From Ignavibacteriaceae bacterium (GTDB lineage: Bacteria; Bacteroidota; Ignavibacteria; Ignavibacteriales; Ignavibacteriaceae), in the NCBI GenBank assembly GCA_023229425.1, contig JALNZG010000015.1, positions 1 through 64,000 on the forward strand: a stretch of 64,000 nt of DNA, read 5' to 3'. Shown here piece after piece: positions 43,963 through 52,734 of this stretch. The notes under the pieces were generated by a model, which made no database searches, had not been told where the DNA came from, and saw nothing but the letters and a program-made list of their open reading frames with translations. The position numbers and the translations under genes were made by a program. Position 1 is the stretch's first letter. Each line of letters begins with the position of its first letter.

Positions 43963-45672
43963 TTATATCTTCCAAATTTTACTATATCCAACTTTAGCGA
44001 TATGATCAGTTCTTTGTATAATTATATCTTTGGTCAATTCTTCATTATTAATTAAAATAATATCTAATGGATAATTTGATTCATTTAATATTTTTTTCTT
44101 TTCAGCAAACAATTTATTCTTTAATTTATCGCAGTTAGTTTTTTCATCTACGAGAAAAAGATTCCCAATAGAACCTATAATTTTTTCATCGATTTTATGA
44201 GATTTAGAATTTTGAGGAATTAAATGTTCAATCGTCATTTTAGAATAATCGATAATATCGCCTTTTCTTAAAAAACAATCATATTTTTGCAAAATATATT
44301 TAACGAGATTCTTATGTTTTGTAAATTTATCGGTATAAATTAATTCATTAAAATTTATTTTGAATTCTTCAATAGATGGAATCTTTGATTCTAATTTTTC
44401 GATAAATTCCTGAATTATATCTACTACATTTGCTGCATTTTTTTCCTTTTCAAGATTTATTGCATAGGATGAATACATTTGAGCCATTCCACCTGTAGAA
44501 CGAGAAGCAGTAATGGCAGTATAAATGAAATGAAAATTTTCAATTGTAGACATCAAATTTCTCAAGTGTTTTATCTTAATCTTGCCATTTTTATAGTTAC
44601 GAAATGCTGATAAAATTATAGGAATGTGCTGTTTTACATTGAAAATATCAAAAGCGACCAAAGAGTTCTTTAATTCAATCTCACTTTTTTCCCATTTATA
44701 AGATGAAACTTCATGTAGATTTCTATAAATCTGCGAATTGGATTCTAATTCATCCAAATATTCATTAATTGAGTTTCCTTTTATCTTGCTTTTTATTTCT
44801 TTATACAATTTTTTCGCGGAGACATAACTATGTTTTGAGAGCCAATGGTGGTGTAAATATTTATCTAAATCTAGTTCCGCGGAAGAATCATTTATATTAG
44901 ATAAAATATTTTTCCACTTCAACTTAACTGCATCAGATTCCCTATTTGTGGGATGAATGTTTTTTGTAAAGAAGTTTCTTAACAAATCAGAAGTTTTTAA
45001 ATCTTTCCCACGTGTATTTAATGTTTCAAATATAAGATAAGCATCATCTTCATTATCTAATTCTACAAATATCAATTTTAGATTTAGTATGCTCTCCCTA
45101 ATATTAACTAGTTCACTCTCAATTTTCTTGCTAAGGTGATTTTCACTTATTGTGGGATTGTCTTTTACAGATTGAATTGTTTGTGAAATATTACTTAGGA
45201 AATAATTAAAGGCGGATTCAATATTTTTTTCTTCCGGTCCTACATTAACTGTAATATTCGATTTTTCAGATGTCAATATTTTTTCTTGTAAATATGGGAA
45301 AGAACTTTCAGTACTAATTACGAATTGTTTGACATTATTGATGTTCGCACGCTCGATAATATTTTGTACACCTTTACCTAAATCTTCAAATCCCTCATTT
45401 AAAAATATTTCTCTTAGTGCGCAAAGCATTATTATTATCGTTGTCAACCTTTGCTGTCCATCTACGATTCCCTTAAAGCCATATTTATCATCATAAATAA
45501 CTATAGCACCTATAAAATATTCTTCTTCTCCATTTTTTTCCGTAATCGTATCATTCCAAAACTCTATTATATTTTCTGTATCCCAAGAATATGGACGTTG
45601 AAATCTGGGAATTTTATAATAGTTTGAAATGAGAATATCTTTTACATCCTTATCAATTGCTCTTATTTTCAT
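43963..45672 (-). CDS. DUF262/DUF1524 protein, GmrSD-like type IV restriction candidate
   Basis: A 569-residue protein. The N-terminal DUF262 (ParB/sulfiredoxin-like, NTP-binding) domain shows IPRFQRPYSW, EYFIGAIVIY and IVDGQQRLTT. The C-terminal DUF1524 HNH-like domain shows TIEHLIPQ with IGNLFLVDEKTN and LKNKLFAEKK. In GmrSD the two domains together cut glucosylated phage DNA; related proteins act in other phage-defence systems. Position beside a restriction-modification gene supports a defence role. The middle (about 200-450) is helical and less conserved. Confidence 0.85.
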   Translation of the reverse strand: MKIRAIDKDVKDILISNYYKIPRFQRPYSWDTENIIEFWNDTITEKNGEEEYFIGAIVIYDDKYGFKGIVDGQQRLTTIIIMLCALREIFLNEGFEDLGKGVQNIIERANINNVKQFVISTESSFPYLQEKILTSEKSNITVNVGPEEKNIESAFNYFLSNISQTIQSVKDNPTISENHLSKKIESELVNIRESILNLKLIFVELDNEDDAYLIFETLNTRGKDLKTSDLLRNFFTKNIHPTNRESDAVKLKWKNILSNINDSSAELDLDKYLHHHWLSKHSYVSAKKLYKEIKSKIKGNSINEYLDELESNSQIYRNLHEVSSYKWEKSEIELKNSLVAFDIFNVKQHIPIILSAFRNYKNGKIKIKHLRNLMSTIENFHFIYTAITASRSTGGMAQMYSSYAINLEKEKNAANVVDIIQEFIEKLESKIPSIEEFKINFNELIYTDKFTKHKNLVKYILQKYDCFLRKGDIIDYSKMTIEHLIPQNSKSHKIDEKIIGSIGNLFLVDEKTNCDKLKNKLFAEKKKILNESNYPLDIILINNEELTKDIIIQRTDHIAKVGYSKIWKI

Positions 45673-45749
45673 TTTCAGTCCTTAAATTAAATTATCAATA
45701 AATAAAATTCATTTAATATTTATATTTTTTTAATCCCACTAATACTGGT

Positions 45750-46607
45750 TTATCCAATTACCTTCTTCACCAACTTATCTATTTCCTTCATCTCTGCTGC
45801 AAGGTGCTTTTTTATATCTACGCGTATTTTGCCAAGACGTGTGGCTGTCAGTTCTTGTTGTGGTGTATTGTCTTTTAAGTATTGCGAAGCTTTATTATGC
45901 GCTGTTTTGCTTAGTTCTGCTAAACGCAAATGTATTGCATCTTTTTCATCGAACTGAGGGAAATAAACATCAAGAATTTTTTTGTGTATATCTCTTGCAC
46001 CCCATAAACCTCTTGATTGAAAATCTTTCATCATTAAATTAGGGATGCTTGAGTTTAATATGGAGACCAAATAATATGCTTCATTTTCATTATTAAAAAA
46101 ACTTAAATATGTTTTATGATCAATGATAAATTCAAGATCAACGGAAATTCTATCAATAACTACTGCACTAGCGTTAATCCCCGATGTATTATAAAGAACG
46201 ATAAAAGGTGCATTGATATTTTGAGTTGTTAGTTTATTCTGCCAATTAAGATAGTTTTCACAACTTATTTTTTTGTTCTTTTCTGTCCTATATATATCCC
46301 AATAATTCTCGGCATGCTTAAACCATTTTGAGGCGTTTAAATATCCATCACTCATTAATTCATCCGAGGAATGGAGTTTAATCTCTTTCTCATTTTTATC
46401 GTTAAGGGTTACAGTAATTGGTAGAACGACCAAATCCGGTTTGAACAAAGCAAATGGTAAAATACTTTTTGAAAGTGCGGTTCTGAATAAAAATTTGCTC
46501 TCAATCCTTCCGCTTATTGCCAAAGACTTCCAGGGTTCTTTGGCATCAACTTTAATCGCATCCGATGTTTTAATGTTTATTATTCTCTCATTAAAATCTT
46601 CTGGCAT
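45750..46607 (-). CDS. 3' part of a type IIG restriction-modification gene (target-recognition region), after an in-frame stop
   Basis: A 285-residue segment that continues, in the same frame, the methylase gene ending at 46608. Its ATG is the very next codon after the TAA. The content (GRIESKFLFRTALSKSILPFALFKPDLVVLP, MMKDFQSRGLWGARDIHKKILDVYFPQFD, then a helical end) is the target-recognition and C-terminal region of Eco57I-like enzymes, which are normally single chains of about 1050 residues. Reinitiation at the ATG could still yield a two-chain enzyme; otherwise the gene is inactivated. Confidence 0.75.
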   Translation of the reverse strand: MPEDFNERIINIKTSDAIKVDAKEPWKSLAISGRIESKFLFRTALSKSILPFALFKPDLVVLPITVTLNDKNEKEIKLHSSDELMSDGYLNASKWFKHAENYWDIYRTEKNKKISCENYLNWQNKLTTQNINAPFIVLYNTSGINASAVVIDRISVDLEFIIDHKTYLSFFNNENEAYYLVSILNSSIPNLMMKDFQSRGLWGARDIHKKILDVYFPQFDEKDAIHLRLAELSKTAHNKASQYLKDNTPQQELTATRLGKIRVDIKKHLAAEMKEIDKLVKKVIG

Positions 46608-48926
46608 TTATTGGGTTAACTCAACAAAATAGAAAGAACGGGGAACAATGGTCGCCCCTTGCTTAAAACTGTTTCTGTAAGGATTAGCTTTTGTTTGTGT
46701 TTTAACTTTTCTTGTAGAAAAAGCTGTTGCGCTTCCCTGCTTTATATAAAACCATTTTTGTTTTTCTTCTTCCAAAGTTTCTCTTGCAATCTCCAATTTG
46801 CAGTTATGTGTTGGCAATTTCCCACTAAAAGTAATTCCTTCAATTCCACTTGCAGGCAGGTTTCTTTTAACGCTTTCTTTTTCTTTTGAAGAAAACAAAA
46901 CGGAACTTGGGATACGGAACAACGGAGAAACACCATTCAAATCCCAAATCTGTTTTAACCGGAAACCTTTAGCTTTTCCGCTTCTTGTATTATCATGGTG
47001 ATCCGCGCTAAAGAAACTTCTTGGCAGAACAAATGCCAGAGTTCCTTTTTCTTTTAGAAAGTAACTGCTGCAATAGGCAAGGAATATTGCTGCAATTTCA
47101 AGGTGTGGAAAGTTTGCAACTCTATCAGGTTTAACATCATATTTTTCTGCAAGTTCATTTATAATATTTTGGTATTCTTCATTTCTAATTGAGCTGTAAG
47201 TAAACCAGGGCGGGTTGCCGACAACATAATCAAACTTTTTAGAAAGGAAGTAAGGTTTATACAAATTCCCTACGATAAATTTCCAGATACTGTCTCTTCC
47301 TTTTTCTTTAACCGTTCGTAAGCTTTCATAAATTTTATAAAAACTATTGAGAACCTGCTTATTAATTCCACCGCCGGTGACTTGATTTATTAAAACATTC
47401 TCGAATTTTTCTTCCGTTACTTTTTTACCGGTGTACGTTTGTTCGGCAAGATCATCACAAGCTTCCAGTGCTTCATCAAATACTTTAACATCTTCTAAAA
47501 TCTGTGAACTTAATTCAAGCGTTTCTTTATCAATTGTCATCTTAAAAGATTTACCGAACAAATCCTCAACGCCATCCGGCGCAAGCAAAGTGTTGGCAAG
47601 AATTACGTTAATATGTACGGGAGATTTTGCGTTCACAATCCCTTTACCCAAAGCCAACAGCATATTTGTTTTTGCAATTTGAACGGAAAGAGGATGAATA
47701 TCAATGCCGTAAATACTTGAATTCAGTTCATCAACCGGAATCTTAGGATTGAGTTTTCTAAACCGGTGAACCGCTGCAATTAAAAATGAACCGCTTCCGC
47801 ATGCGGGGTCTAATATTCTGTCGCCTACTTTAAATTGAAATTCTTGTACAACTCTTTCGCACAACCAATCAGGAGTATAATACTCGCCGAGAGCATGGCG
47901 TGTGTCTAAATCAATTAATTCTTGATAAACTCCTTTAAGAATATCTTCGTCAATCTCATGGAAATCGAATGTTGAAATTTCCTGCGCAATTAACCGGAAT
48001 ATCTTCTTCAACGCTTTAAAGTTTCGCTCGCTTTTAACCCAATGAAAGAAATCATCATCAACAAAATTGCGGATATTATATTTATGGAAGATGCTGCCGT
48101 CGATTATTCCTTTTAGTTCTTCATCATCAATATAATCATCGTTTGAAACAACTGCATAGGCGAGCATTTTTGCAAAGACACTTAAATAGGTGTGAATAAG
48201 AAAGTTGCTTTCACTCGCGTCAAATGAACCGTAAGCAATGCTAAGAAATTTGCTCCACTGCTCAAACGATACTTGCACTTCACCGTATTTCTTAACATCC
48301 TTAAAGTGATTAGACAGTTCGCGGAAAGATTCTATAAAAACGCTGCTCTGGTAACCGAAAGATTCTTCAATTCTTTTTAAAGTTGCTCTTAGTTTTTCTT
48401 CTTTAAAAAGAAAGCGGTCTATCCAATAATAAAATTCTTCGGTGTTATGTTCGGTTAATGTAAATGATGCGCTTTTAATTTCATTTAGTTTTAACTCATC
48501 TTCCTTTAACAGGTGCAGATTTTCAATGCAGGAAACATCGGGGGCAAATACTTTCCAGTTAATACAATCGGAAGCGATAAGAATAAAATTATACCCTTCA
48601 CCGGAATTAAACTGCCCCAGCAAATACCCGGCAAGCTGTTCCTTTGCGTGGTTAAGGGTGGTTTTAAGTTCGTTTTCAAACTCAATAATAATTTTATTAT
48701 AAAGGGTATCGGCGCTCCCTTTATGCAGTTTGTCTTTTCGTGGAATATGAAGAATTGATTTTTCAGCACCGAGTGTTATCCGGTCAATTATTTTCTCAAT
48801 CTCTTTATCACTGCCATAAAGCCTGTTAAGTAAATCCTTAAACGCTTCTTTTTTAGTTAACTCTTTATTTGCGGACTTTACTTTTGATAAATACGATTTG
48901 AAAATTTGTGTTTTTTCTTTATCCAT
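46608..48926 (-). CDS. Type IIG (Eco57I-like) restriction-modification enzyme, N-terminal nuclease and methylase part
   Basis: A 772-residue product ending at a TAA that interrupts the family's usual length. The N-terminal region has a PD-(D/E)XK-like stretch (GSADTLYNKIIIEFENELK then AKEQLAGYLLG). The methylase part has LGEYYTPDWLCERVV, motif I DPACGSGSFL and motif IV NPPWFTYSS, typical of gamma-class N6-adenine methylation. The last residues (QGATIVPRSFYFVELTQ) are normally followed by the residues now found in the next frame-continuous segment. One nonsense change would account for the split. Confidence 0.85.
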   Translation of the reverse strand: MDKEKTQIFKSYLSKVKSANKELTKKEAFKDLLNRLYGSDKEIEKIIDRITLGAEKSILHIPRKDKLHKGSADTLYNKIIIEFENELKTTLNHAKEQLAGYLLGQFNSGEGYNFILIASDCINWKVFAPDVSCIENLHLLKEDELKLNEIKSASFTLTEHNTEEFYYWIDRFLFKEEKLRATLKRIEESFGYQSSVFIESFRELSNHFKDVKKYGEVQVSFEQWSKFLSIAYGSFDASESNFLIHTYLSVFAKMLAYAVVSNDDYIDDEELKGIIDGSIFHKYNIRNFVDDDFFHWVKSERNFKALKKIFRLIAQEISTFDFHEIDEDILKGVYQELIDLDTRHALGEYYTPDWLCERVVQEFQFKVGDRILDPACGSGSFLIAAVHRFRKLNPKIPVDELNSSIYGIDIHPLSVQIAKTNMLLALGKGIVNAKSPVHINVILANTLLAPDGVEDLFGKSFKMTIDKETLELSSQILEDVKVFDEALEACDDLAEQTYTGKKVTEEKFENVLINQVTGGGINKQVLNSFYKIYESLRTVKEKGRDSIWKFIVGNLYKPYFLSKKFDYVVGNPPWFTYSSIRNEEYQNIINELAEKYDVKPDRVANFPHLEIAAIFLAYCSSYFLKEKGTLAFVLPRSFFSADHHDNTRSGKAKGFRLKQIWDLNGVSPLFRIPSSVLFSSKEKESVKRNLPASGIEGITFSGKLPTHNCKLEIARETLEEEKQKWFYIKQGSATAFSTRKVKTQTKANPYRNSFKQGATIVPRSFYFVELTQ

Positions 48927-49265
48927 AGCCTACCATTTATTAAAGAGGATATTCTTCCCTGCCAAATATAAAAAGAAAAAGGTATTACAGAAAGAACATA
49001 AAATTCCTTTAACTCAAAAAGAGTAACAAACCCGGTAGAGTTATTTAATACTCTTTATGCGGGGAAATACCCTATTTTGGGATGTTAAGAGTCTCATCAT
49101 TGAAAGCGATTGAAGTTTTATAATAATTAGCTAATTTTAGTGAGGTAAAATGATATTGAAATTGAAACGATTATTAAACGAATAAAAACTATTACTGATA
49201 AATAGTTTTTGCAAAAACAAACTTTGAGACCTAAAGAGAAGCTATAATAACTAATTTACAATTAA
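48927..49265. other. 339-base non-coding divergent spacer
   Basis: This separates the minus-strand restriction gene from the plus-strand HipA-like cassette, so it should hold promoters for both. It includes an inverted repeat with eight-base arms (aaagagta at 49018-49025 and tactcttt at 49049-49056). The cassette boundary motif taataactaatttac is at 49245-49259. Confidence 0.5.
49245..49259 (+). promoter_or_regulatory. 5' boundary motif of HipA-like/DUF3037 cassette, copy 1
   Basis: The 15-base sequence taataactaatttac is followed by six bases and then atgataatta. The same motif, six-base gap and start sequence occur in front of the second cassette at 52714. It may be a promoter or leader element or a recombination boundary. 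Confidence 0.6.
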
Positions 49266-50081
49266 ATGATAATTAGAAGAGTAAAAACAGAAATCTTTCA
49301 AAAAGAGTTTGAAACGCGTGGTAGTCATCCAAGTCTTTTCGATTGCAGTGATGAAAACCGCTACATTGTAAAACATTCTCAACAAGGGAGAAATTACAAA
49401 CACTTAATAAACGAACTTATTGCAGCACAACTTGCACAAACTCTAAATATCCCAATACCGGAATTTTCACTTATTGAGATTAATGAAAGTATTTTACCAG
49501 CCGATTATCTGTTTGCATGTGGGAAACCATCCGGTTTAGGTTATGGTTCACAACTTTTACCCGGAACTATAAGGGCAATCACAAATATTGAGACCATTAT
49601 TAACATAACGAAGCATAAGAATTATGAAGTAGTTGAAGACCTGATAAAAATTTGTGCTTTTGATATTTGGTTAAGAAATGTAGATCGTGTTATTAATAAT
49701 CCAAATTTATTACTTCAAGAATCCGGAAAGAGAATTAGATTGTTTGCGATTGACCATTCAAGTATATTTTCAGAGCTAAATTACAACGATTTAGAACGAG
49801 AAGTAGCTGAAATTCCCTCAATCGGTGAAAATCTAGTTGATGCTGTTTTGTTTCAGAAGCTTTATTTTAAATACGGTTTATTTTTTAATAAAGTTAAACA
49901 AGATATTTGCACGGCTATTTCAGCCTTAGCTGATAAAACCATTTATAAAATTCTTGATAGTATTCCTCTTGAATGGGGAATAAATAGTGAAGAGAAAGAC
50001 GCAATTTATAATTTTATTAATACAAGAAAATATCTAGTCAAAAAACAATTTGACATTTTATTAAAAGAAATAGGTTTATAA
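49266..50081 (+). CDS. HipA-like kinase-domain protein (HipA_2 type), cassette 1
   Basis: A 271-residue protein with a reduced HipA-like kinase fold. Visible elements are the nucleotide-binding lysine in YIVKH (K36), the following ELIAAQLAQTLNIPIPEFSLI with E50, the catalytic loop DIWLRNVDRVINNPNLLL (D140, N145, N147) and the metal-site motif AIDHSS (D163, H164). Full-length HipA is about 440 residues; this short type lacks the N-terminal lobe. It is followed one base later by a DUF3037 gene, its usual partner. The substrate is unknown; a toxin-like or defence role is inferred from HipA relatives and the island context. There is no clear ribosome site. Confidence 0.8.
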   Translation: MIIRRVKTEIFQKEFETRGSHPSLFDCSDENRYIVKHSQQGRNYKHLINELIAAQLAQTLNIPIPEFSLIEINESILPADYLFACGKPSGLGYGSQLLPGTIRAITNIETIINITKHKNYEVVEDLIKICAFDIWLRNVDRVINNPNLLLQESGKRIRLFAIDHSSIFSELNYNDLEREVAEIPSIGENLVDAVLFQKLYFKYGLFFNKVKQDICTAISALADKTIYKILDSIPLEWGINSEEKDAIYNFINTRKYLVKKQFDILLKEIGL

Positions 50082-50082
50082 G

Positions 50083-50946
50083 ATGAAAGGTTATTTATCC
50101 ATCGTAAAATATTATCCGGATACCAACCGTGATGAAGGTTTTGGTATTGGATTAATTATGATCTCGGAAGAGACTCATTTTTCTCTCGCTAAAATATCAA
50201 CAGAAAGATTAAAAAGAATAAATACTGCATACGGCATAAAAAAATCGTCATTGATCGATTTAGCTATTGATGAGATTAGCACTAATATATTCGATAAAAA
50301 AACTTTGGATTATAATACTGTTTATGAGAACGGGAACATCAGGTATTCAAAAGTTCAGATTATTGAATGCGAAGATTTAAACCAAAAGTTTAATGAACTT
50401 TATTTAAAATTTGTTGCAGATTATTATGAAGAAGGTGCAGACAAATTTTCTCTTTCGAAAAAAGAAATACATGAAAGATTAGGGAGAAAATTAAGAAGCA
50501 AATTAGAATCAAATATTTTGTTAAAGGAGAAGTTAAATATTGGTTACGATTTTAAAGAGAATGCAATCGGCAAATTTTTAATTGGGAGTTCAAAGATAGA
50601 TTTTATCGGCGGGAATGGGACAATATATGCCGGTGAAATAATTAATTTAGATTTGCAGGAAGATACTCTTCAACAAAATCTTTTTAAGACCATTACACTT
50701 TTCGATGCTCTATCAAAAACATACCCCAAACGTTTCTCTCCGCAAGAATGTAAGATGCTCGTTTTAGAAGAGCAGGCTAACAATCCTGAAAAAGAAATTT
50801 ATATGGATAAACTTAATACTTGGAACAAAAAAGCTAATTACGATTTGGTTATTAAATCAAGCTTAGATGAATTTCAAACTCAAATTGAAAAAGATGTTGA
50901 ATCGAAAAACATTATACGTTATGATGAGTGGATTAGGAAGGTTTAA
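50083..50946 (+). CDS. DUF3037 protein, partner of HipA-like kinase, cassette 1
   Basis: A 287-residue cytoplasmic protein. The opening (GYLSIVKYYPDTNRDEGFGIGLIMI) matches the DUF3037 start, in which a short strand is followed by a conserved G-I/V-G-L segment. The middle is helical (KFNELYLKFVADYYEEGADKF), and the C-terminal half resembles a small alpha/beta domain (DFIGGNGTIYAGEIINLD then LFKTITLFDAL). DUF3037 genes commonly follow HipA-like kinase genes. The function is unknown; antitoxin or adaptor roles are possible. TAA is followed after seven bases by the 3' boundary motif. Confidence 0.7.
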   Translation: MKGYLSIVKYYPDTNRDEGFGIGLIMISEETHFSLAKISTERLKRINTAYGIKKSSLIDLAIDEISTNIFDKKTLDYNTVYENGNIRYSKVQIIECEDLNQKFNELYLKFVADYYEEGADKFSLSKKEIHERLGRKLRSKLESNILLKEKLNIGYDFKENAIGKFLIGSSKIDFIGGNGTIYAGEIINLDLQEDTLQQNLFKTITLFDALSKTYPKRFSPQECKMLVLEEQANNPEKEIYMDKLNTWNKKANYDLVIKSSLDEFQTQIEKDVESKNIIRYDEWIRKV

Positions 50947-50953
50947 TCATCTA

Positions 50954-50967
50954 ACTAGTTTTCAAAC
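50954..50967 (+). repeat. 3' boundary motif of cassette 1
   Basis: actagttttcaaac begins seven bases after the DUF3037 stop. The second cassette has actagtttttaaac at exactly the same distance from its stop. Confidence 0.6.
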
Positions 50968-51079
50968 TTTGTCCAATGTTTCGCGGGTGGCACAACAATA
51001 AATTAAACATCCATGAAATTAGTAAATATGGTTAGTAATCTTTCTCCCCGGCTTTCCATCATTATATTTAATGTTGAAT

Positions 51080-51802
51080 ATGGCACTTAAATCCTCAATA
51101 GAATGGACAGAATCAACCTGGAACCCAATTACAGGTTGCACCAAAATTAGTCCCGGTTGTAAATTTTGTTATGCAGAACGCATGGCAAAAAGACTTAAAG
51201 CAATGGGTTCTGCAAATTATGAAAATGGCTTTAAGCTAACTTTACAAGCTCATGTTGTAGAATTGCCGCTAACATGGAAAAAACCTCAAACAATTTTCGT
51301 AAACTCAATGAGCGATCTTTTCCATAAAAATGTTCCTCTTACATTTATTCAAAGAATATTTGATGTAATGCATAAAGCTTATTGGCACAAATTTCAAGTC
51401 CTTACGAAACGTTCGGATATTCTTTTACATTATAATTCCAAACTTAACTGGACGGAAAACATCTGGGTGGGAGTTAGTGTTGAAAATGATGATTATACTT
51501 ATCGCATTGATCATTTAAGAAACACAGATGCAAAAACAAAATTCTTATCCGTCGAGCCACTAATCGGTCCAATAAACAAATTAGATTTGACTAATATCGA
51601 TTGGGTAATAGTTGGCGGAGAATCGGGTCCCGGTGCAAGACCACTGAAAGAGGAATGGGTAATAGATATAAAAGACAAATGTATTGAGCAAGATGTTCCA
51701 TTCTTTTTCAAACAGTGGGGTGGTGTACAGAAAAAGAAAGCGGGAAGATTACTCCAAGGGAAAACATGGAGCCAAATGCCTAAGTATAGAAAAGCAGGTT
51801 AA
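51080..51802 (+). CDS. DUF5131 (phage Gp37/Gp68-like) putative Fe-S protein
   Basis: A 240-residue protein with a radical-SAM-like cysteine cluster near the N-terminus (GCTKISPGCKFCYAERMAKR; C20, C27, C30). Further family motifs are TIFVNSMSDLFH, VLTKRSD, WVGVSVEND, FLSVEPLIGPI, WVIVGGESGPGARP and FFFKQWGG. The ATG at 51080 puts the conserved SSIEWTESTWNPITGC at the start; an ATG nine bases earlier is also possible. DUF5131 genes are often found beside tcmP. A 139-base duplicate of its 3' end lies at 54431. The reaction is unknown. Confidence 0.85.
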   Translation: MALKSSIEWTESTWNPITGCTKISPGCKFCYAERMAKRLKAMGSANYENGFKLTLQAHVVELPLTWKKPQTIFVNSMSDLFHKNVPLTFIQRIFDVMHKAYWHKFQVLTKRSDILLHYNSKLNWTENIWVGVSVENDDYTYRIDHLRNTDAKTKFLSVEPLIGPINKLDLTNIDWVIVGGESGPGARPLKEEWVIDIKDKCIEQDVPFFFKQWGGVQKKKAGRLLQGKTWSQMPKYRKAG

Positions 51803-51864
51803 AGAAATTTCCCAAAAGATTTCCTTGAGATTTCATGATTCAACTAACGAAATCAGAATTAGAT

Positions 51865-51895
51865 AACTTGAAATCACAAATTGTGATTTCAAGTT
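51865..51895. promoter_or_regulatory. 31-base perfect palindrome upstream of the ORF6N gene
   Basis: The half-site aacttgaaatcacaa is followed by one central A and its exact reverse complement. The core cacaaattgtg resembles the core of the palindrome inside the ORF6N gene (cgcaaattgcg). It lies 25 bases before the ATG and could be an operator. Confidence 0.7.
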
Positions 51896-51920
51896 GATTT
51901 GACATTATATAGGATCGCTT

Positions 51921-52469
51921 ATGGAAAAAATATCTTTGTTACCACCAGCACTTATTGAAACGAGAATTTTATTTATCCGTGGTCAAAAAGTAATTATCGA
52001 TTCCGATCTCGCAAAATTATATGGAGTAACAACAAAACGACTGAATGAACAAGTAAAGAGAAATAAAGAACGGTTCCCGTTAGATTTTATGATTCAACTT
52101 ACTATCGAAGAAAAAATTGAGGTGGTCGCAAATTGCGACCACCTCAGAAACCTAAAGTATTCCCCAAATTTACCCTTTGCCTTTTCCGAACACGGCACTA
52201 TTATGCTTGCTTCAGTACTAAATTCTCAAAGAGCTGTGGATGCAAGTGTTTATGTCGTTCGCGCTTTCGTTCGTTTACGTGAAGTGTTAGCTACACAAAA
52301 GGAAATTGTTCAAAAACTAACAGAACTTGAAAATAAATATGAAGGACACGATGAACAAATTAGGGAGATTATCGAAGCGATAAACCAACTTCTTCTACCT
52401 CCTGAAAAACCAAAATCTCCAATTGGGTTTTTAGTTAAAGAACCTAAACAAAAATATAGGGCTAAATAA
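51921..52469 (+). CDS. ORF6N-domain DNA-binding protein
   Basis: A 182-residue protein. The N-terminal ORF6N domain runs from ALIETRILFIRGQKVIIDSDLAKLYGV through the LNEQVKRNKERFP segment to LPFAFSEHGTIMLASVLNS, followed by a helical C-terminal region (LREVLATQKEIVQKLTELENK). ORF6N/KilA-N domains bind DNA and are common in phages and mobile DNA. Residues 67-75 are encoded by a perfect DNA palindrome (52118-52146) that sits where the family is most variable. A ribosome site (tagga) precedes the ATG. Confidence 0.88.
   Translation: MEKISLLPPALIETRILFIRGQKVIIDSDLAKLYGVTTKRLNEQVKRNKERFPLDFMIQLTIEEKIEVVANCDHLRNLKYSPNLPFAFSEHGTIMLASVLNSQRAVDASVYVVRAFVRLREVLATQKEIVQKLTELENKYEGHDEQIREIIEAINQLLLPPEKPKSPIGFLVKEPKQKYRAK
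52118..52146. repeat. 29-base perfect palindrome inside the ORF6N gene
   Basis: The half-site tgaggtggtcgcaa is followed by one central A and its exact reverse complement. It encodes EVVANCDHL in frame. The centre matches that of the upstream palindrome (CAA-A-TTG). Confidence 0.85.
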
Positions 52470-52537
52470 ATTCGTGAAGATTAGTGTTATTCGTGGCGGG
52501 AAAAGTTTTGCCACTAATTTCACGAATGAACACGAAT
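52470..52537. repeat. Palindromic array of attcgtg-like units
   Basis: attcgtg, attagtg and attcgtgg units on the left (52470-52497) face cacta, cacgaat and cacgaat on the right (52511-52537) across a short centre. It starts at the 3' end of the ORF6N gene. Similar attcgtg repeats occur between genes in other bacteria. Confidence 0.6.
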
Positions 52538-52642
52538 AGCAAAGATAATTTATGAGACTTTAGGATTGACTTAAAGTGGACATAGAACCGCTAATCAACA
52601 AAGAAGAATATGAAAAATTTAATATTTCGTAAGATGTAGGTA

Positions 52643-52723
52643 ATGCCTGTAAAAGATATTTTTGATAAACCTTTTGATGAAGGAACCAGAATCAAACTTG
52701 AGATCACCATTTGTAATAACTAA
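52643..52723 (+). pseudogene. Possible 5' remnant of a tcmP (three-Cys-motif partner) gene
   Basis: A 26-residue frame begins MPVKDIFDKPFDEGTRIKLE, which resembles the N-terminus of some TcmP proteins as I remember them. It then runs out of similarity exactly where the cassette boundary motif begins at 52714. TcmP genes are frequent neighbours of DUF5131 genes, which fits the DUF5131 remnant on the other side of cassette 2. The match is short and made from memory, so it is tentative. Confidence 0.45.
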
Positions 52724-52728
52724 TTTAC
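52714..52728 (+). promoter_or_regulatory. 5' boundary motif of HipA-like/DUF3037 cassette, copy 2
   Basis: This is the same 15 bases as at 49245 (taataactaatttac), the same six-base gap and the same atgataatta start sequence. Confidence 0.6.
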
Positions 52729-52734
52729 TATAGA

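Noticed and set aside
49018..49056. Terminator in the divergent spacer before cassette 1
   Set aside because: The eight-base inverted repeat is AT-rich, has a long loop and no T run, and the flanking genes diverge, so nothing needs to end there.
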